Assembly (NCBI GenBank): GCA_030698375.1
Contig: JAUYLL010000125.1
Location: 62,001-126,000 of the forward strand
DNA: 64,000 nt
Reading direction: 5' to 3'
Source: Nocardioides sp.
Lineage (GTDB): Bacteria; Actinomycetota; Actinomycetes; Propionibacteriales; Nocardioidaceae
Part shown: piece by piece, positions 1 through 9,987 of the stretch
Layout of the letters: each line of letters begins with the position of its first letter
Numbering within the stretch: position 1 is the stretch's first letter
Position numbers and translations under genes: made by a program
Notes under the pieces: model-generated
Databases searched by the model: none
What the model was told of the DNA's origin: nothing
Seen by the model: only the letters and a program-made list of their open reading frames with translations

Positions 1-2
1 GG

Positions 3-326
3 GCTCTCGCCACCATCGACGAGCACCTCGAGGAGCCGCTGGAGTCGTGCCTGGCCCGGGACCCGCACGGCAAGCCGTGCCTGGAGGCGAAGATCCCGCA
101 GGACGTCGAGCGCGACCTCGCGATGCCCGGTGGGCACATCTTCCACGGCGACCTCGAGTGGCCGTGGGCGCCGCACCGCGCCCGCCTGGAGACCCCCGCC
201 CAGCGGTGGGGAGTCGCGACGAGCGCGGAGCGGGTGCTGCTGTGCGGGTCGGGCGCCCGCCGGGGCGGTGCGGTCAGCGGGATCGCCGGCCACAACGCCG
301 CCCAGGCGGTGCTGGGCGCGCGGTAG
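3..326 (+). CDS. C-terminal part of FAD-dependent oxidoreductase (phytoene desaturase-like), truncated by window start
   Basis: Open frame 3 to TAG at 326; ...DVERDLAMPGGHIFHGDLEWPWAP...GVATSAERVLLCGSGARRGGAVSGIAGHNAA resembles C-termini of CrtI-like NAD(P)/FAD oxidoreductases. Confidence 0.7.
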   Translation, partial: ALATIDEHLEEPLESCLARDPHGKPCLEAKIPQDVERDLAMPGGHIFHGDLEWPWAPHRARLETPAQRWGVATSAERVLLCGSGARRGGAVSGIAGHNAAQAVLGAR

Positions 327-344
327 CCCGCGCGCCCGCTCAGA

Positions 345-1085
345 TCAGACGTCAGCCGGGTCGACCGTGACGATCGGTGCGCTCGTCGGACGCTCCGAGC
401 CGCCCATCGGCTCGATCGTGATGGCGACCTTCGTCCCCTCCGCGGGCAGGCCCATCGAGGCCCCGGTCTTCGGGTCGTCGAGCACCCCGGCGGGCTGGGC
501 GATGTCGCCCACCACGGTCCAGAGCTGGTAGACCTGCCGCGGCCCGAGGTCGGGGAGCTGGGCCGTGTCCACGGCCATCTGCCCCTCGGCGGCCGACAGG
601 GCCACCCGCACCTTGCCGCCGTTGCTGGTGTCGACGGTGACCGAGCGGGCGTCGTCGGCCTCGAAGACCTGGACCACGCCCCCCGCGAGGGGGACGCCGT
701 CGTCGCGCATCGTGTCGGAGACCAGCACGCCACCGATCGCCAACGCGACGACCGCGGCTGCTGCGGCGAGCAGCCCGCGGGCGGGCAGGCGCCGGCGCAA
801 GGGCACCACAGAGCCGGGGACGGTGACCGGGTCGGAGGGCAGCGAGGCGACCCGCGGAGGCAGCTGCGGGGCCCGCTCGACCTCGTCGAGCACCCGTGAG
901 CGGAGGGCCGCCGGGGCGGCGGCAGCCTCGGCCGCGCCCATCAGGGCCGCGGCGTGCTGGAGCTCGGCGACCTCCTCACGGCAGGCGTGGCACTGCTCGA
1001 GGTGCTCTTCGAACTCGGCGGCCTCGCGGGGGTCGAGCGCGTCCACGGCGTAGGCGCCGGAGAGGGTGTGCACGTCGGTACTCAT
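345..1085 (-). CDS. Anti-sigma factor, RskA-like (zinc-finger N-terminus, TM segment, anti-sigma-K C-terminal domain)
   Basis: MSTDVHTLSGAYAVDALDPREAAEFEEHLEQCHACREEV; TM segment; C-terminal VYQLWTVVGD; overlaps sigma gene stop. Confidence 0.88.
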   Translation of the reverse strand: MSTDVHTLSGAYAVDALDPREAAEFEEHLEQCHACREEVAELQHAAALMGAAEAAAAPAALRSRVLDEVERAPQLPPRVASLPSDPVTVPGSVVPLRRRLPARGLLAAAAAVVALAIGGVLVSDTMRDDGVPLAGGVVQVFEADDARSVTVDTSNGGKVRVALSAAEGQMAVDTAQLPDLGPRQVYQLWTVVGDIAQPAGVLDDPKTGASMGLPAEGTKVAITIEPMGGSERPTSAPIVTVDPADV

Positions 1086-1714
1086 CGAGCTCCCTCCAGG
1101 CAGTCTCGGAGACGGATGAGTCCGTCTCGCATTCTCGTCTTGATGGTCGGCAGGGGCCTGTCGAGCAGGGTGGCCACCTCGCCGTAGGTGTAGCCGTTGA
1201 AGTAGGCCAGCCGCACGGACTCCAGCTGGAGGTCGGTCAACGTCTCCAGGCACTCGCGGACCGCTCCGTGCTCCTCGGCCCGGATCACCCGGTCGCCGGG
1301 TTCGTCGAAGGAGACGTCGTCGGGCGCGCCGTGGTGATCCTGGCGGCGCTGGGACTCCGAGCGCCGCACGGCGTCGACCGCGCGACGGTGGGCGATGGTC
1401 ATCACCCACGTCTTGGCCTTCCCCCGGCCGGCGTCGAAGCGGGACGCCTTGCGCCAGACCTCGAGGAAGACCTCCTGCGTGACGTCCTCGGCACGGGTGG
1501 GATCACGGACCACCCGTCGGGCCAGGCCGTAGACGGAGGAGGAGAGGGTGTCGTAGAGCTCCTCGAAGGCCGCGCGGTCGCCGCGGGAGACCCGCACGAG
1601 CAGCCCGTCGACGTCGCCAGGCCCGTCGGAGGGGACCAGTCGGAGACCGGGACCTGCGCCCATGCGGCACCTCTGTTCTCTGAAGATCTGCGCGAGGTCC
1701 TTCCTCACCACCAC
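1082..1714 (-). CDS. sigK: ECF RNA polymerase sigma factor, SigK family
   Basis: sigma-70 region 2 (VYGLARRVVRDPTRAEDVTQEVFLEVWR) and region 4; paired with the RskA-like gene. The start may be internal at MGAGPG (~1663). Confidence 0.88.
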   Translation of the reverse strand: MVVRKDLAQIFREQRCRMGAGPGLRLVPSDGPGDVDGLLVRVSRGDRAAFEELYDTLSSSVYGLARRVVRDPTRAEDVTQEVFLEVWRKASRFDAGRGKAKTWVMTIAHRRAVDAVRRSESQRRQDHHGAPDDVSFDEPGDRVIRAEEHGAVRECLETLTDLQLESVRLAYFNGYTYGEVATLLDRPLPTIKTRMRDGLIRLRDCLEGAR

Positions 1715-1860
1715 TCGAGAGTAGTTCGCCCGAGGGGTCCACGGGGATTGGTCTGGGCCATCCGCGGGTACGGCACACCGCCCTCTCGGGCACCCCCTCG
1801 GGCAGTCGGGCGCCGATTCGCTGCCCGGTCATCCCGCTGCTAGAGTCGTTCCTGCTTCGC

Positions 1861-1933
<73 letters not shown>

Positions 1934-1941
1934 CCGCTGGC

Positions 1942-1974
1942 CAGGCCGCGGGTCCCCCCAGGATCCGCGGCCTG
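1942..1974 (+). terminator. Stem-loop terminator after tRNA-Lys
   Basis: CAGGCCGCGG ... CCGCGGCCTG 10-bp stem immediately downstream of the tRNA. Confidence 0.6.
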
Positions 1975-2090
1975 TGTCGTTCTCCGTCGCTACTCCACCG
2001 GCCGGACGGTGTGGCACGGCTTGCTAGCGTCGGGCATTTCGCCCGTATCCGGCGACCAGACCCACCTCAGACACCCAGGGAGACCACATC

Positions 2091-2843
2091 GTGCGCTCGA
2101 AGAAGCTGCTCGCGGCCGTCGCGGCGGCATCCGTCCTCGTCCTCGCCGGCTGCTCGTCCGACGAGCCGGCCGACGACGCCGCCGACACCTCGGAGACCTC
2201 GGACCAGGCCAGCCCGGACGAGGACGCTGCCGGCGGGCCCGACCTCGACGGGATCCCGGACGTGGTGGCGGAGGTCGACGGGCAGGAGATCAGCCGCGAC
2301 GAGTTCGTGACGGCGTACGAGGGCAGCTACCAGCAGGCCGCCCAGCAGTCCCAGGCGAGCGGCGAGGAGGTCGACGAGGAGGCGCTGAAGCAGCAGACCG
2401 TCGACAACCTGGTGAACACCACCCTCCTGGTCCAGGCCGCGGAGGCCCGCGGGCTCGACGCCACCGAGGCCGACATCGACGAGACCCTCGAGGAGCTCGC
2501 CACGTCCTACGGCCTCGGCTCGTCGGACGAGCTCCTCACGGCACTCGAGGAGCAGGGCAGCTCGGAGGACGAGGTCCGCTCCCAGGTCGCCACCCAGGTC
2601 AAGGTCGACGCGCTCGTGGCCGACGAGGCCGGCGACATCAAGCCGACCCGTGCGGAGCTGCGCGAGGCCTACGACGCGGCGGTCGCGCAGGCCGAGCAGG
2701 CCGGCGGCGAGGCCGAGATCCCGCCGTTCGCCGACGTCCGGCCCCAGCTGGCCGAGCAGGTGCGCGGCCAGAAGCAGGCCGCGGTCGGCGAGGGGCTCGT
2801 CGAGCAGCTGCGCGAGGACGCCGAGATCACGATCAACCTCTGA
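2091..2843 (+). CDS. Lipoprotein with SurA N-terminal (peptidylprolyl isomerase/chaperone-like) domain
   Basis: Lipobox VLAGC; EVDGQEISRDEFVTAYEGSYQQ... SurA_N signature. Confidence 0.8.
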   Translation: MRSKKLLAAVAAASVLVLAGCSSDEPADDAADTSETSDQASPDEDAAGGPDLDGIPDVVAEVDGQEISRDEFVTAYEGSYQQAAQQSQASGEEVDEEALKQQTVDNLVNTTLLVQAAEARGLDATEADIDETLEELATSYGLGSSDELLTALEEQGSSEDEVRSQVATQVKVDALVADEAGDIKPTRAELREAYDAAVAQAEQAGGEAEIPPFADVRPQLAEQVRGQKQAAVGEGLVEQLREDAEITINL

Positions 2844-2873
2844 TCGACCGCTGAGGCACGCCGGCCGCCCGGG

Positions 2874-3923
2874 TCAGACCAGGTCGAGCGTGCCCAGGTC
2901 GCGGATCGCCGCGCAGCTGCGCTGCACCATGACGGCGAACATCGCGTCGCCGCGCTCGCTCGGGGACCCGTAGGCACAGCCGAAGACGCTGACCAGCGGC
3001 CCCTGGAGCTGGGCGAAGCGGTAGTCCTCCCACGCCTCCTGCACCGGGTGGTCGCTCACGCCGTGACCCACCAGCGCCTGGTGGTACGACGCCACGAGGG
3101 CCTCCTCGTGCGCCCGCCGGGTCGCGGGGTCCAGGCTGGTGGAGACGAGGTAGGCGAGGTCGCGGGCCGGCAGCGCCAGGCTCAGGGTCTGCCAGTCGAC
3201 GGCGTGCACCACGGGCGGACCCGGCTCGGTGGCCGGTGCGAAGAGCAGGTTGTCGAGCCGGTAGTCGCCGTGGACGAGACCGAAGCGCTCGCGCCGCCCG
3301 AGCGACCAGGCCTCGACCACCTCGCCGATAGCCTGCAGCGTGCCCCGGTCGGTCTCGTCGAGGCGGCCGGCCATCCGGGCCAGGAAGAGCTCGACGGTCG
3401 GCCCCCAGAGCTCGGCCAGCATCGCGGCGTCCTCGGGGCCGTTGAGCGTCAGGTCGTCGATGTCCAGGAGCGTCGAGTCGGACCAGCGGGGACCGTGCAG
3501 CCCGGCGAGGTTCACCGCGGCGGCCTCCACCTCCGCAGGACTGCACCCGGCGACCTGGTCGCCCTGCTCGGCCGGGGCCAGGTCCTCGAGCACCAGGGAG
3601 AACGCCGCGCCGTCCCCGGTCCACTGCGCGAAGTGGCAGTCCGGCACCCGGACCGCCACGGTGGCGGCCAGGTCGCGGTAGAAGCGGGCCTCCGACCGGT
3701 AGGCGCCCGCGAGCATCGCTCGGGCCGCAGGGTCCTCGGCGGGCAGCTTCACCAGCACCGACCCGGGACCGTCCGGGCCGTCGTACGCGGCGCGGTGGCA
3801 GGTGCCGATCTGGCCGGTGCCGACCCGGGTCACCTCGACCCGGTCGATCCGGCGTCCGAGCACCGCACCGACCCAGGCGGCGGTGATCTGCTCGGCCTCG
3901 GTGATCACGTCCGCGGCGCTCAT
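2874..3923 (-). CDS. Phosphotransferase family protein (APH / DUF227-like kinase fold)
   Basis: LVHGDYRLDNLLFAP and VHAVDWQTLSLALPARDLAYL kinase-like motifs. Confidence 0.82.
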   Translation of the reverse strand: MSAADVITEAEQITAAWVGAVLGRRIDRVEVTRVGTGQIGTCHRAAYDGPDGPGSVLVKLPAEDPAARAMLAGAYRSEARFYRDLAATVAVRVPDCHFAQWTGDGAAFSLVLEDLAPAEQGDQVAGCSPAEVEAAAVNLAGLHGPRWSDSTLLDIDDLTLNGPEDAAMLAELWGPTVELFLARMAGRLDETDRGTLQAIGEVVEAWSLGRRERFGLVHGDYRLDNLLFAPATEPGPPVVHAVDWQTLSLALPARDLAYLVSTSLDPATRRAHEEALVASYHQALVGHGVSDHPVQEAWEDYRFAQLQGPLVSVFGCAYGSPSERGDAMFAVMVQRSCAAIRDLGTLDLV

Positions 3924-5011
3924 CGGATCCACCCCGGGTTGCGGGCGAGCCCGTCGAAGCGGCCCGCCGGTCGGATGTCGCGGTACGCCGTCAGCACCGG
4001 CTCGAGCTCGTCCGGCGTGGCGCCGTGCAGCACGACCGAGTCGGCACCGAGGTCGAGCTGCCGCAGCGCCGTGGCGGCGCAGTCGGCCGCTGTCCCGGTC
4101 GCGGCGGCCGCCAACCACTCGTCGGGCAGCAGGTCGGCGACGTGCGCGAGCTGCTCGGGCGTGGCGATGGCGTCGAAGGCGCCCGGGAACGTGGCCACCA
4201 GGGGGTCCTCCCGGAACCGACGGAGGGCTTCGGGGTCCCAGCCGTTGAGGCGGACCAGCAGGTCGCCGTACCCCTGGAGGTAGGTGGCGAGGCGGCCGAC
4301 GAGCTTCTTCAGCCGCAGCTCCTCGGGCAGGTCGTCGGGCACCGTAGCGAGCACCGACCAGACCCGCACCGACGCCGGGTCGCGTCCCGCCTCCTCGGCG
4401 CCGGCCCGCACGAGCGCCACCGAGCGCTCCAGCGTCTCGTCGGAGAAGAAGGTGTGCAGCACCACTCCGTCGGCGACCGCGCCGGCGAACCGCAGGGTGC
4501 GCTCCCCCATCGCCATCAGCAGCACCGGGATGTCCTCGTCGAAGGAGGAGTCCTGGCTCAGGTACGGGAACGACCCGGCCGGCCCCTCGTGCCCCGCGAC
4601 CGCCTCGCCGTGCCACAGCCGTCGGTAGATCCCGATCACGTCCCGCAGCTGCGCCTCGGTCACCCGCGGCAGCCCCATGACGTCGAAGAGCATGTCGAAG
4701 CCACGCCCGAGCCCCAGCGCGAACCGACCGCCGCTCATCCGGTGCAGCGTGGTGGCCATCGTGGCCGTGACGAGCGGGTGTCGGGTGTTGTGGTTGGTCG
4801 CCGCGGTCGCGACACCGATCGACTCGCTCGCCGCCACGGCCGCGCCGGAGAGCACGCCGGCGTCCTTGACGTTGAACCGCTCGGAGAGCAGGACCGAGCC
4901 GATCCCCAGCTCCTCGGCCCGCCGGACCTCGGTGACGAGGTCTCGGGGGCTGGCGCTGTGGCCGGCGAGGCCGTAGCAGCCGATCTCGGGCAGTGGTGTG
5001 GTGGAGGTCAC
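3920..5011 (-). CDS. LLM-class F420-dependent oxidoreductase
   Basis: luciferase-like TIM-barrel sequence: VRRAEELGIGSVLLSER..., MSGGRFALGLGRGFD; overlaps the kinase ORF by 4 nt. Confidence 0.85.
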   Translation of the reverse strand: MTSTTPLPEIGCYGLAGHSASPRDLVTEVRRAEELGIGSVLLSERFNVKDAGVLSGAAVAASESIGVATAATNHNTRHPLVTATMATTLHRMSGGRFALGLGRGFDMLFDVMGLPRVTEAQLRDVIGIYRRLWHGEAVAGHEGPAGSFPYLSQDSSFDEDIPVLLMAMGERTLRFAGAVADGVVLHTFFSDETLERSVALVRAGAEEAGRDPASVRVWSVLATVPDDLPEELRLKKLVGRLATYLQGYGDLLVRLNGWDPEALRRFREDPLVATFPGAFDAIATPEQLAHVADLLPDEWLAAAATGTAADCAATALRQLDLGADSVVLHGATPDELEPVLTAYRDIRPAGRFDGLARNPGWIR

Positions 5012-5047
5012 GCCGGGAGCGTACTGGACACGTGTCTGGTCAGGTGC

Positions 5048-7600
5048 CTACTTCCGACGGGCGGTCAGCATCCGGGTGCTGATCCGCGCCTTCCGCACCT
5101 GCGTCGTCGTGAACGGGAACGTCACCCAGCGCTTCGCGCCGAACAGCCGCGTCTGGTCCGCGCTCCACGGCGAGCGGGTGTTCATCGACTGCCCGTAGGT
5201 GAGGATCGTCTTGGCCCTCGGACCGCGCCGGGTGAAGCCGACGGCCTGGATGTGCGAGGAGCCGTAGCTGATCGGGTAGAGCCGGTCGTTGTTCGTCGCC
5301 GCGTCGCGGCTGGCGATCGCGTTGGCGTTCCCGGTCTCGCCCGGGCCACCGCCCACGCCGATCGCCGGAGCACCCTCGTCGCCGGCGACCTGGAGCCGGC
5401 CGAGCCGGGCCCCCAGGGGAACGTCCTTCTCCCGCAGGTACGCCAGCGCGTCCCGCATGGCCTGCACGACCCGCGGGTCCTCCTCGGCGAGGTCACGCGG
5501 TGTCCCGATCGGGTCGGCGGGATCGAAAGGCACCGTCCACGGGCTGTCGGGTGTCCGCACGAAGAACTCGCGGAAGACGTGCGCCCCGCGGGCACCCTTG
5601 TCGTCCCGACCGCTCCACTGCGCCAGTACGTCGCAGGCCCGGCCACCGTCCGCGGCCTCGCAGACGGTGCCGAGGTCCCCTCCCTGGCGAGACAGCTCCG
5701 CCGCGAAGACCCGGTTCCGGTGCTGGAAGGCGGCCAGCTTGCGGTGGCTGATCGTGCCCCGCCTCAGCGCGTCCATCACGTAGCGGTAGACCATCCGGGT
5801 ACGGACGGTCCGCTCGCAGCGCTCGCAGCCGATGATCCCGGCGAAGCCCTCCAACCGGGTCTTCGGGTTCGGCAGCCAGTAGGAGTCGTTGGCGTTCGCG
5901 ACCCAGTCGCGCCGGGTCACGTCCGGCAGGTTCGCCGGGCCGAAGATCCCCGGCCGCTGGGCGTCGGCGTCGTCGCGCCAGGCGCAGTCGCCGTCCGCGC
6001 GGGTGCCGTCGAGCACCGGCAGCCCGGCGAGCTCCCGGATGACCACACCCACCTCGGTGATGCACTGGTCGACCAGGTCGTCCGGCACGTTCGGGACGAC
6101 GGAGTGGTCGGCGTACAGGGCGCGGCCCTTGCGGTCGGCCGCGACCGTGTTCACCCACGGCATGCCCGACCCGCGGTCCTGACGGCGCAGCAGGTCCCTC
6201 GTCGAGGTGGCCCTGCCCATCTCGAGGAAGGTGTCGATGGTGCGCAGGTGCTCGCCGTTGGCGTCGCGGAAGGCGAACACGGTGGCCGGGGTCCAGCCCA
6301 TCAGCAGCTCGGGGGCGTCAAAGACGTAGCCCTCGTCGGTGCGGTAGAGCGTGCGGGTCACCTTCGCGAGGCGACCACCCTTGCGGCGAACGGTGACGGT
6401 CACGTCGCGCTGCTCGAGCTCCCTCAGGCCCGAGGTCGTCAGGTACGTCGTCGGCGACCCGGGGACCGTCCGGTACTCGTACGGCGTGAACCGGAACGCA
6501 GTGGAGACCGTGTGGCTCCACGCCACGTCACGGTTGAAGCCGATGTTGATCACCGGCGACCCGATCAGGCTCGCGCCGGCGACGTCGTAGTGCCCCGGGA
6601 TCCTCAGGTGCGCCTGGGCGAAGCGGTAGCGGCCGCGCCAGGGGAAGTGCGGGTTGCCCAGCACCATCCCGCGCCCGTTCGCGCTCGCTCGACGGCCGAT
6701 CGCGGTGGCGTTGGAGCCGAAGCCGGCGTCCGGGTCCTTGCCCAGCCGGGCGCGCAGCTCGTCGCTGCTCGGCAGGTCCGCCGGCGGCGTCGAGAAGGGC
6801 AGGCGGCGGTCCAGCTCCGGCACCGGCAGCCCCAGGAGCCCCGCGACGTCCGGCAGGCCGGGGTCCTCGAGGGTCGGCGGCGTGGCCGAGGAGATGTTGG
6901 GCAGCAGCACACCGGCCGACGCGAGCAGGTTGGCGGCGTAGACGCCGTACCAGAGGTCCAGCGCTGTGCCCGGGCGGACGTAGCCGCGGCCCCGGCAGGC
7001 CCGGTCCGGGAAGCCCTGGGAGCCGCCGGTGTCGCGCAGGAAGCGGTTGACGCCGCGGATGTAGCCACGGACCATCGCCCGCGCCTCGCGCCCGGGGCCA
7101 CGCACCGGGTCGGCGAGCAGCTTCTCGACGACCTTGCGGTCGCGCAGGTCGGTGAAGAACAGGTCGGTCTCGAGGTTGGTGGCATCGAGGGTCACCCGGT
7201 CCTGGTAGCGCCGGTTCGGCCCGAACCACCGCGAGCGCTCCCCCCGCCCGGTGACCACGGTGTCGAGCAGGTTGCAGCCCGACGTCTCCGCGGTGGCGTA
7301 GCCGTGGCCGTAGCCGAGGGACTCCCAATCCTTCGCCACGATGTGCGGGATGCCGTGCTTCGTCCGCGTCACCCGCACGCGGTAGCGGCCGTTGCTCGGC
7401 TTGAGCGGGGTCGGCGGGACGAGCAAGTTCGAGTCGAGGCGCTGCGCCGGGACCCCCGCGCGCGAGGCGGCCGACACCGCGGCGACCTGGGGCGTGGCGG
7501 GCGCCGCGGCGGCTCCCCCCGAGGCCGAGACCAGCAGGGGCAGGGCAGGAAGCAGGGCCGCGGTCGTCACCACGGCCGCCGTACGGCGGAACCGACGCAT
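5048..7600 (-). CDS. Secreted penicillin acylase family (N-terminal nucleophile) protein
   Basis: Signal peptide; RTKHGIPHIVAKDWESLGYGHGYATAE; SNATAIGRRASANGRGMVLGNPHFPW. Confidence 0.88.
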   Translation of the reverse strand: MRRFRRTAAVVTTAALLPALPLLVSASGGAAAAPATPQVAAVSAASRAGVPAQRLDSNLLVPPTPLKPSNGRYRVRVTRTKHGIPHIVAKDWESLGYGHGYATAETSGCNLLDTVVTGRGERSRWFGPNRRYQDRVTLDATNLETDLFFTDLRDRKVVEKLLADPVRGPGREARAMVRGYIRGVNRFLRDTGGSQGFPDRACRGRGYVRPGTALDLWYGVYAANLLASAGVLLPNISSATPPTLEDPGLPDVAGLLGLPVPELDRRLPFSTPPADLPSSDELRARLGKDPDAGFGSNATAIGRRASANGRGMVLGNPHFPWRGRYRFAQAHLRIPGHYDVAGASLIGSPVINIGFNRDVAWSHTVSTAFRFTPYEYRTVPGSPTTYLTTSGLRELEQRDVTVTVRRKGGRLAKVTRTLYRTDEGYVFDAPELLMGWTPATVFAFRDANGEHLRTIDTFLEMGRATSTRDLLRRQDRGSGMPWVNTVAADRKGRALYADHSVVPNVPDDLVDQCITEVGVVIRELAGLPVLDGTRADGDCAWRDDADAQRPGIFGPANLPDVTRRDWVANANDSYWLPNPKTRLEGFAGIIGCERCERTVRTRMVYRYVMDALRRGTISHRKLAAFQHRNRVFAAELSRQGGDLGTVCEAADGGRACDVLAQWSGRDDKGARGAHVFREFFVRTPDSPWTVPFDPADPIGTPRDLAEEDPRVVQAMRDALAYLREKDVPLGARLGRLQVAGDEGAPAIGVGGGPGETGNANAIASRDAATNNDRLYPISYGSSHIQAVGFTRRGPRAKTILTYGQSMNTRSPWSADQTRLFGAKRWVTFPFTTTQVRKARISTRMLTARRK

Positions 7601-7783
7601 CAGAGTCCTCTCGAGGGGGCTTGCGTCCTTCCCAACGGTCCAGCGCCGCGCAGGTTATGGCGCAGGTCACACTCACCGTGGGACGTGGCGCAGCGGCACA
7701 TCGGGGAACGCCGCAGTCACCAGATGACTGCAGGACTCCCTGATCACGAGCACGTCGCGATCATCGCGCGCGACGTCAGAGGG

Positions 7784-8140
7784 TCAGAGGTAGAGACCGG
7801 TGGGGGTTTCCCCCACGCGCTCGGCCGCGACGGCGTGGATGTCCCGCTCGCGCATGACGACGTAGAGCTCGCCGCCGACCTCGACCTCGGCCTTGTCCTC
7901 GGGGTCGAAGAGCACCCGGTCACCGACCTCGACGGCGCGGGCGTGGGACCCGACCCCGACGACCTTCGACCAGGCCAGGCGACGACTGCCCATCGCCGCG
8001 GTCGCGGGGATGACGATGCCGCCTGAAGAGCGCCGCTCCCCGGCCTCGGGGTCGACCGCGACGAGCACGCGGTCGTGGAGCATCCGGATCGGGGTCTTCT
8101 CCCCGCCCACCTCGACGGGGTCGGAGCCCTTGGCCATCAT
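7784..8140 (-). CDS. GroES-family co-chaperone
   Basis: IRMLHDRVLVAVDPEAGERRSSGGIVIPATA...VEVGDRVLFDPEDKAEVEVGGELYVVMRERDIHAV. Confidence 0.85.
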   Translation of the reverse strand: MMAKGSDPVEVGGEKTPIRMLHDRVLVAVDPEAGERRSSGGIVIPATAAMGSRRLAWSKVVGVGSHARAVEVGDRVLFDPEDKAEVEVGGELYVVMRERDIHAVAAERVGETPTGLYL

Positions 8141-8154
8141 CGGTGTCCCCCCGG

Positions 8155-8421
8155 TCAGCGGGCGACGCGGCGCACGACGAGCATGACGCCGACGAAGCCG
8201 ACGAAGCCGCCGGCGACCTTGTGGATGTTGTCGGTGCGCGGCGAGCCGTCCGGCGCCACGAAGTAGCCCTTCACGTCGGCCACCTGGCGCTGCACGATCG
8301 TCTTCGGGCTCGCCCGGTGCACGAGCTGGTCGATCGTCACCTCGAGGCGCTGACGCGTCGCCTCCATCTCGCTCTCGAGCGCGGAGGGTGAGCGGTCGGT
8401 GGACGTCTCGGGTGCAACCAC
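8155..8421 (-). CDS. DUF3618 domain-containing protein
   Basis: ALESEMEATRQRLEVTIDQLVHRASPKTIVQRQV, typical DUF3618 helix. Confidence 0.8.
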   Translation of the reverse strand: MVAPETSTDRSPSALESEMEATRQRLEVTIDQLVHRASPKTIVQRQVADVKGYFVAPDGSPRTDNIHKVAGGFVGFVGVMLVVRRVAR

Positions 8422-8588
8422 CAGGACTCCTCGAGGTGCGTGGGCAGGACGGGGGAAGGCTACCGGGTACGGCGGCCCGGCCGGACCCGGGCGGGTGCGC
8501 CCTCGGCGCGGGGCGGCGTACCCGAGCCAGTAGGTTGTTGAGGCCGTGCCCGTGCACCACCAGCGTGCCCGACGAGAGGACCCCTGCG

Positions 8589-9062
8589 ATGAGCGACCGA
8601 CTCGCCCCCGGCGATGCCGCCCCCGACTTCACCCTGCCCACCGACGACGGTCGTGAGGTGAGCCTCTCCGACCTGCGTGGTCGCAAGGTGATCGTGTACT
8701 TCTACTCCGCCGCGCTCACCCCCGGCTGCACCAAGCAGGCCTGCGACTTCACCGAGTCCCGCGAGAGCCTCGAGGCGCAGGGCTACGAGGTGCTCGGGAT
8801 CTCCCCCGACAAGCCGGAGAAGCTGGCGAAGTTCCGCGCCAACGACGCGCTCACCATCACGCTGCTCTCCGACCCCGAGAAGAAGGTCATGGGCGAGTGG
8901 GGCGCGTTCGGCGAGAAGAAGCTCTACGGCAAGGTCGTCACCGGGGTGATCCGCTCCACCTTCGTCGTCGACGAGGAGGGGGCGATCGAGAAGGCGATGT
9001 ACAACGTGAAGGCCACCGGCCACGTCGCCAAGCTCCACAAGGACCTGGGGCTCACCGCCTGA
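8589..9062 (+). CDS. bcp: Thioredoxin-dependent peroxiredoxin, BCP type
   Basis: MSDRLAPGDAAPDFTLPTDDGREVSLSDLRGRKVIVYFYSAALTPGCTKQACDF. Confidence 0.92.
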   Translation: MSDRLAPGDAAPDFTLPTDDGREVSLSDLRGRKVIVYFYSAALTPGCTKQACDFTESRESLEAQGYEVLGISPDKPEKLAKFRANDALTITLLSDPEKKVMGEWGAFGEKKLYGKVVTGVIRSTFVVDEEGAIEKAMYNVKATGHVAKLHKDLGLTA

Positions 9063-9083
9063 GCGACACTGTCCGTCTCGAGG

Positions 9084-9156
9084 GCGCCCGTAGCCCAATG
9101 GCAGAGGCACCAGGTTTAGGTCCTGGCCAGTGAGAGTTCGAATCTCTCCGGGCGCA
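9084..9156 (+). tRNA. tRNA-Leu (anticodon TAG), class I architecture with short variable loop
   Basis: Acceptor GCGCCCG/CGGGCGC; anticodon arm CCAGG-TTTAGGT-CCTGG; 5-nt variable loop CCAGT; T-arm GAGAG-TTCGAAT-CTCTC; discriminator A. Confidence 0.9.
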
Positions 9157-9185
9157 CCCCCCGCCAATCGTGTTTCCATGGATAG

Positions 9186-9983
9186 GTGGCTCCCACACCC
9201 GAGGACTACCTGGCCGCCGTCCGCCGCGAGACGGCTCGCTTCCGCGCGGTGCTGGCCGAGGCCGACCTCGAGGTCGCTGTGCCCACATGCCCAGGGTGGA
9301 CCGCTGCCGATCTCCTGCACCACCTGGCCGAGGTGCAGTGGTTCTGGTCGCGGGTCCTCTCCGAGAACGTCACCGAGGACCCCGATCTCGACGAGCCGGT
9401 CCGTGCCGAGGACCGGGCCGGGTTGCTGGCCTTCCTCGACCGTGCGCACGACGCCCTGACCGATCAGCTGGCGAGCCTGGACCCCGGCGAGCACCGGTGG
9501 TCGTGGGCGGAAGAGCAGACGGTCGGCTTCACGCTGCGCCGCCAGGCTCACGAGGCGCTCGTGCACCGTCTCGACGCGGAGCTGGCCGTGGGCGCGGCCC
9601 GCGCCGAGGTCGACCCGGACCTGGCCGCCGACGGGGTCGACGAGGCCCTGCGGGTGATGTTCGGTGGGGTGCCCCGGTGGGCGACGTTCACCCCAGGCGA
9701 CGGCGCCGTGCTCCGGATCGCGGCGACCGATACCGGCGACGCGTGGACGATCGTCCTCGGCCGCTTCGCCGGCATCGCCCCGAGCGGCACCACCTACGAC
9801 GAGCCGATGCTCGACGTGCTCGACGGGTCCGACGCCCCGACCCCGGGCGCGACGGTGTCCGCCGCCGCGGCCGACCTCGACGCCTGGCTGTGGAACCGGC
9901 CGACCCTCGGCCCGGTTGACCGGGACGGCGACGACGACGCGCTGCGCGCGCTCCAGGAGATCCTCGACGCCGGGATCGACTGA
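9186..9983 (+). CDS. Maleylpyruvate isomerase / mycothiol-dependent (DinB-like) family protein
   Basis: VPTCPGWTAADLLHHLAEVQWFW; ALVHRLDAELAVG. Confidence 0.83.
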   Translation: MAPTPEDYLAAVRRETARFRAVLAEADLEVAVPTCPGWTAADLLHHLAEVQWFWSRVLSENVTEDPDLDEPVRAEDRAGLLAFLDRAHDALTDQLASLDPGEHRWSWAEEQTVGFTLRRQAHEALVHRLDAELAVGAARAEVDPDLAADGVDEALRVMFGGVPRWATFTPGDGAVLRIAATDTGDAWTIVLGRFAGIAPSGTTYDEPMLDVLDGSDAPTPGATVSAAAADLDAWLWNRPTLGPVDRDGDDDALRALQEILDAGID

Positions 9984-9987
9984 CCGC

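Noticed and set aside
4025-8026. 1333-aa plus-strand ORF (and other long ORFs opposite genes)
   Set aside because: Antisense of well-supported minus-strand genes (LLM oxidoreductase, penicillin acylase, GroES-like); high-GC shadow ORF with Arg/Pro/Gly-rich composition
7784-8140. groES as part of a groESL operon
   Set aside because: No groEL gene adjacent; a stand-alone GroES-family gene
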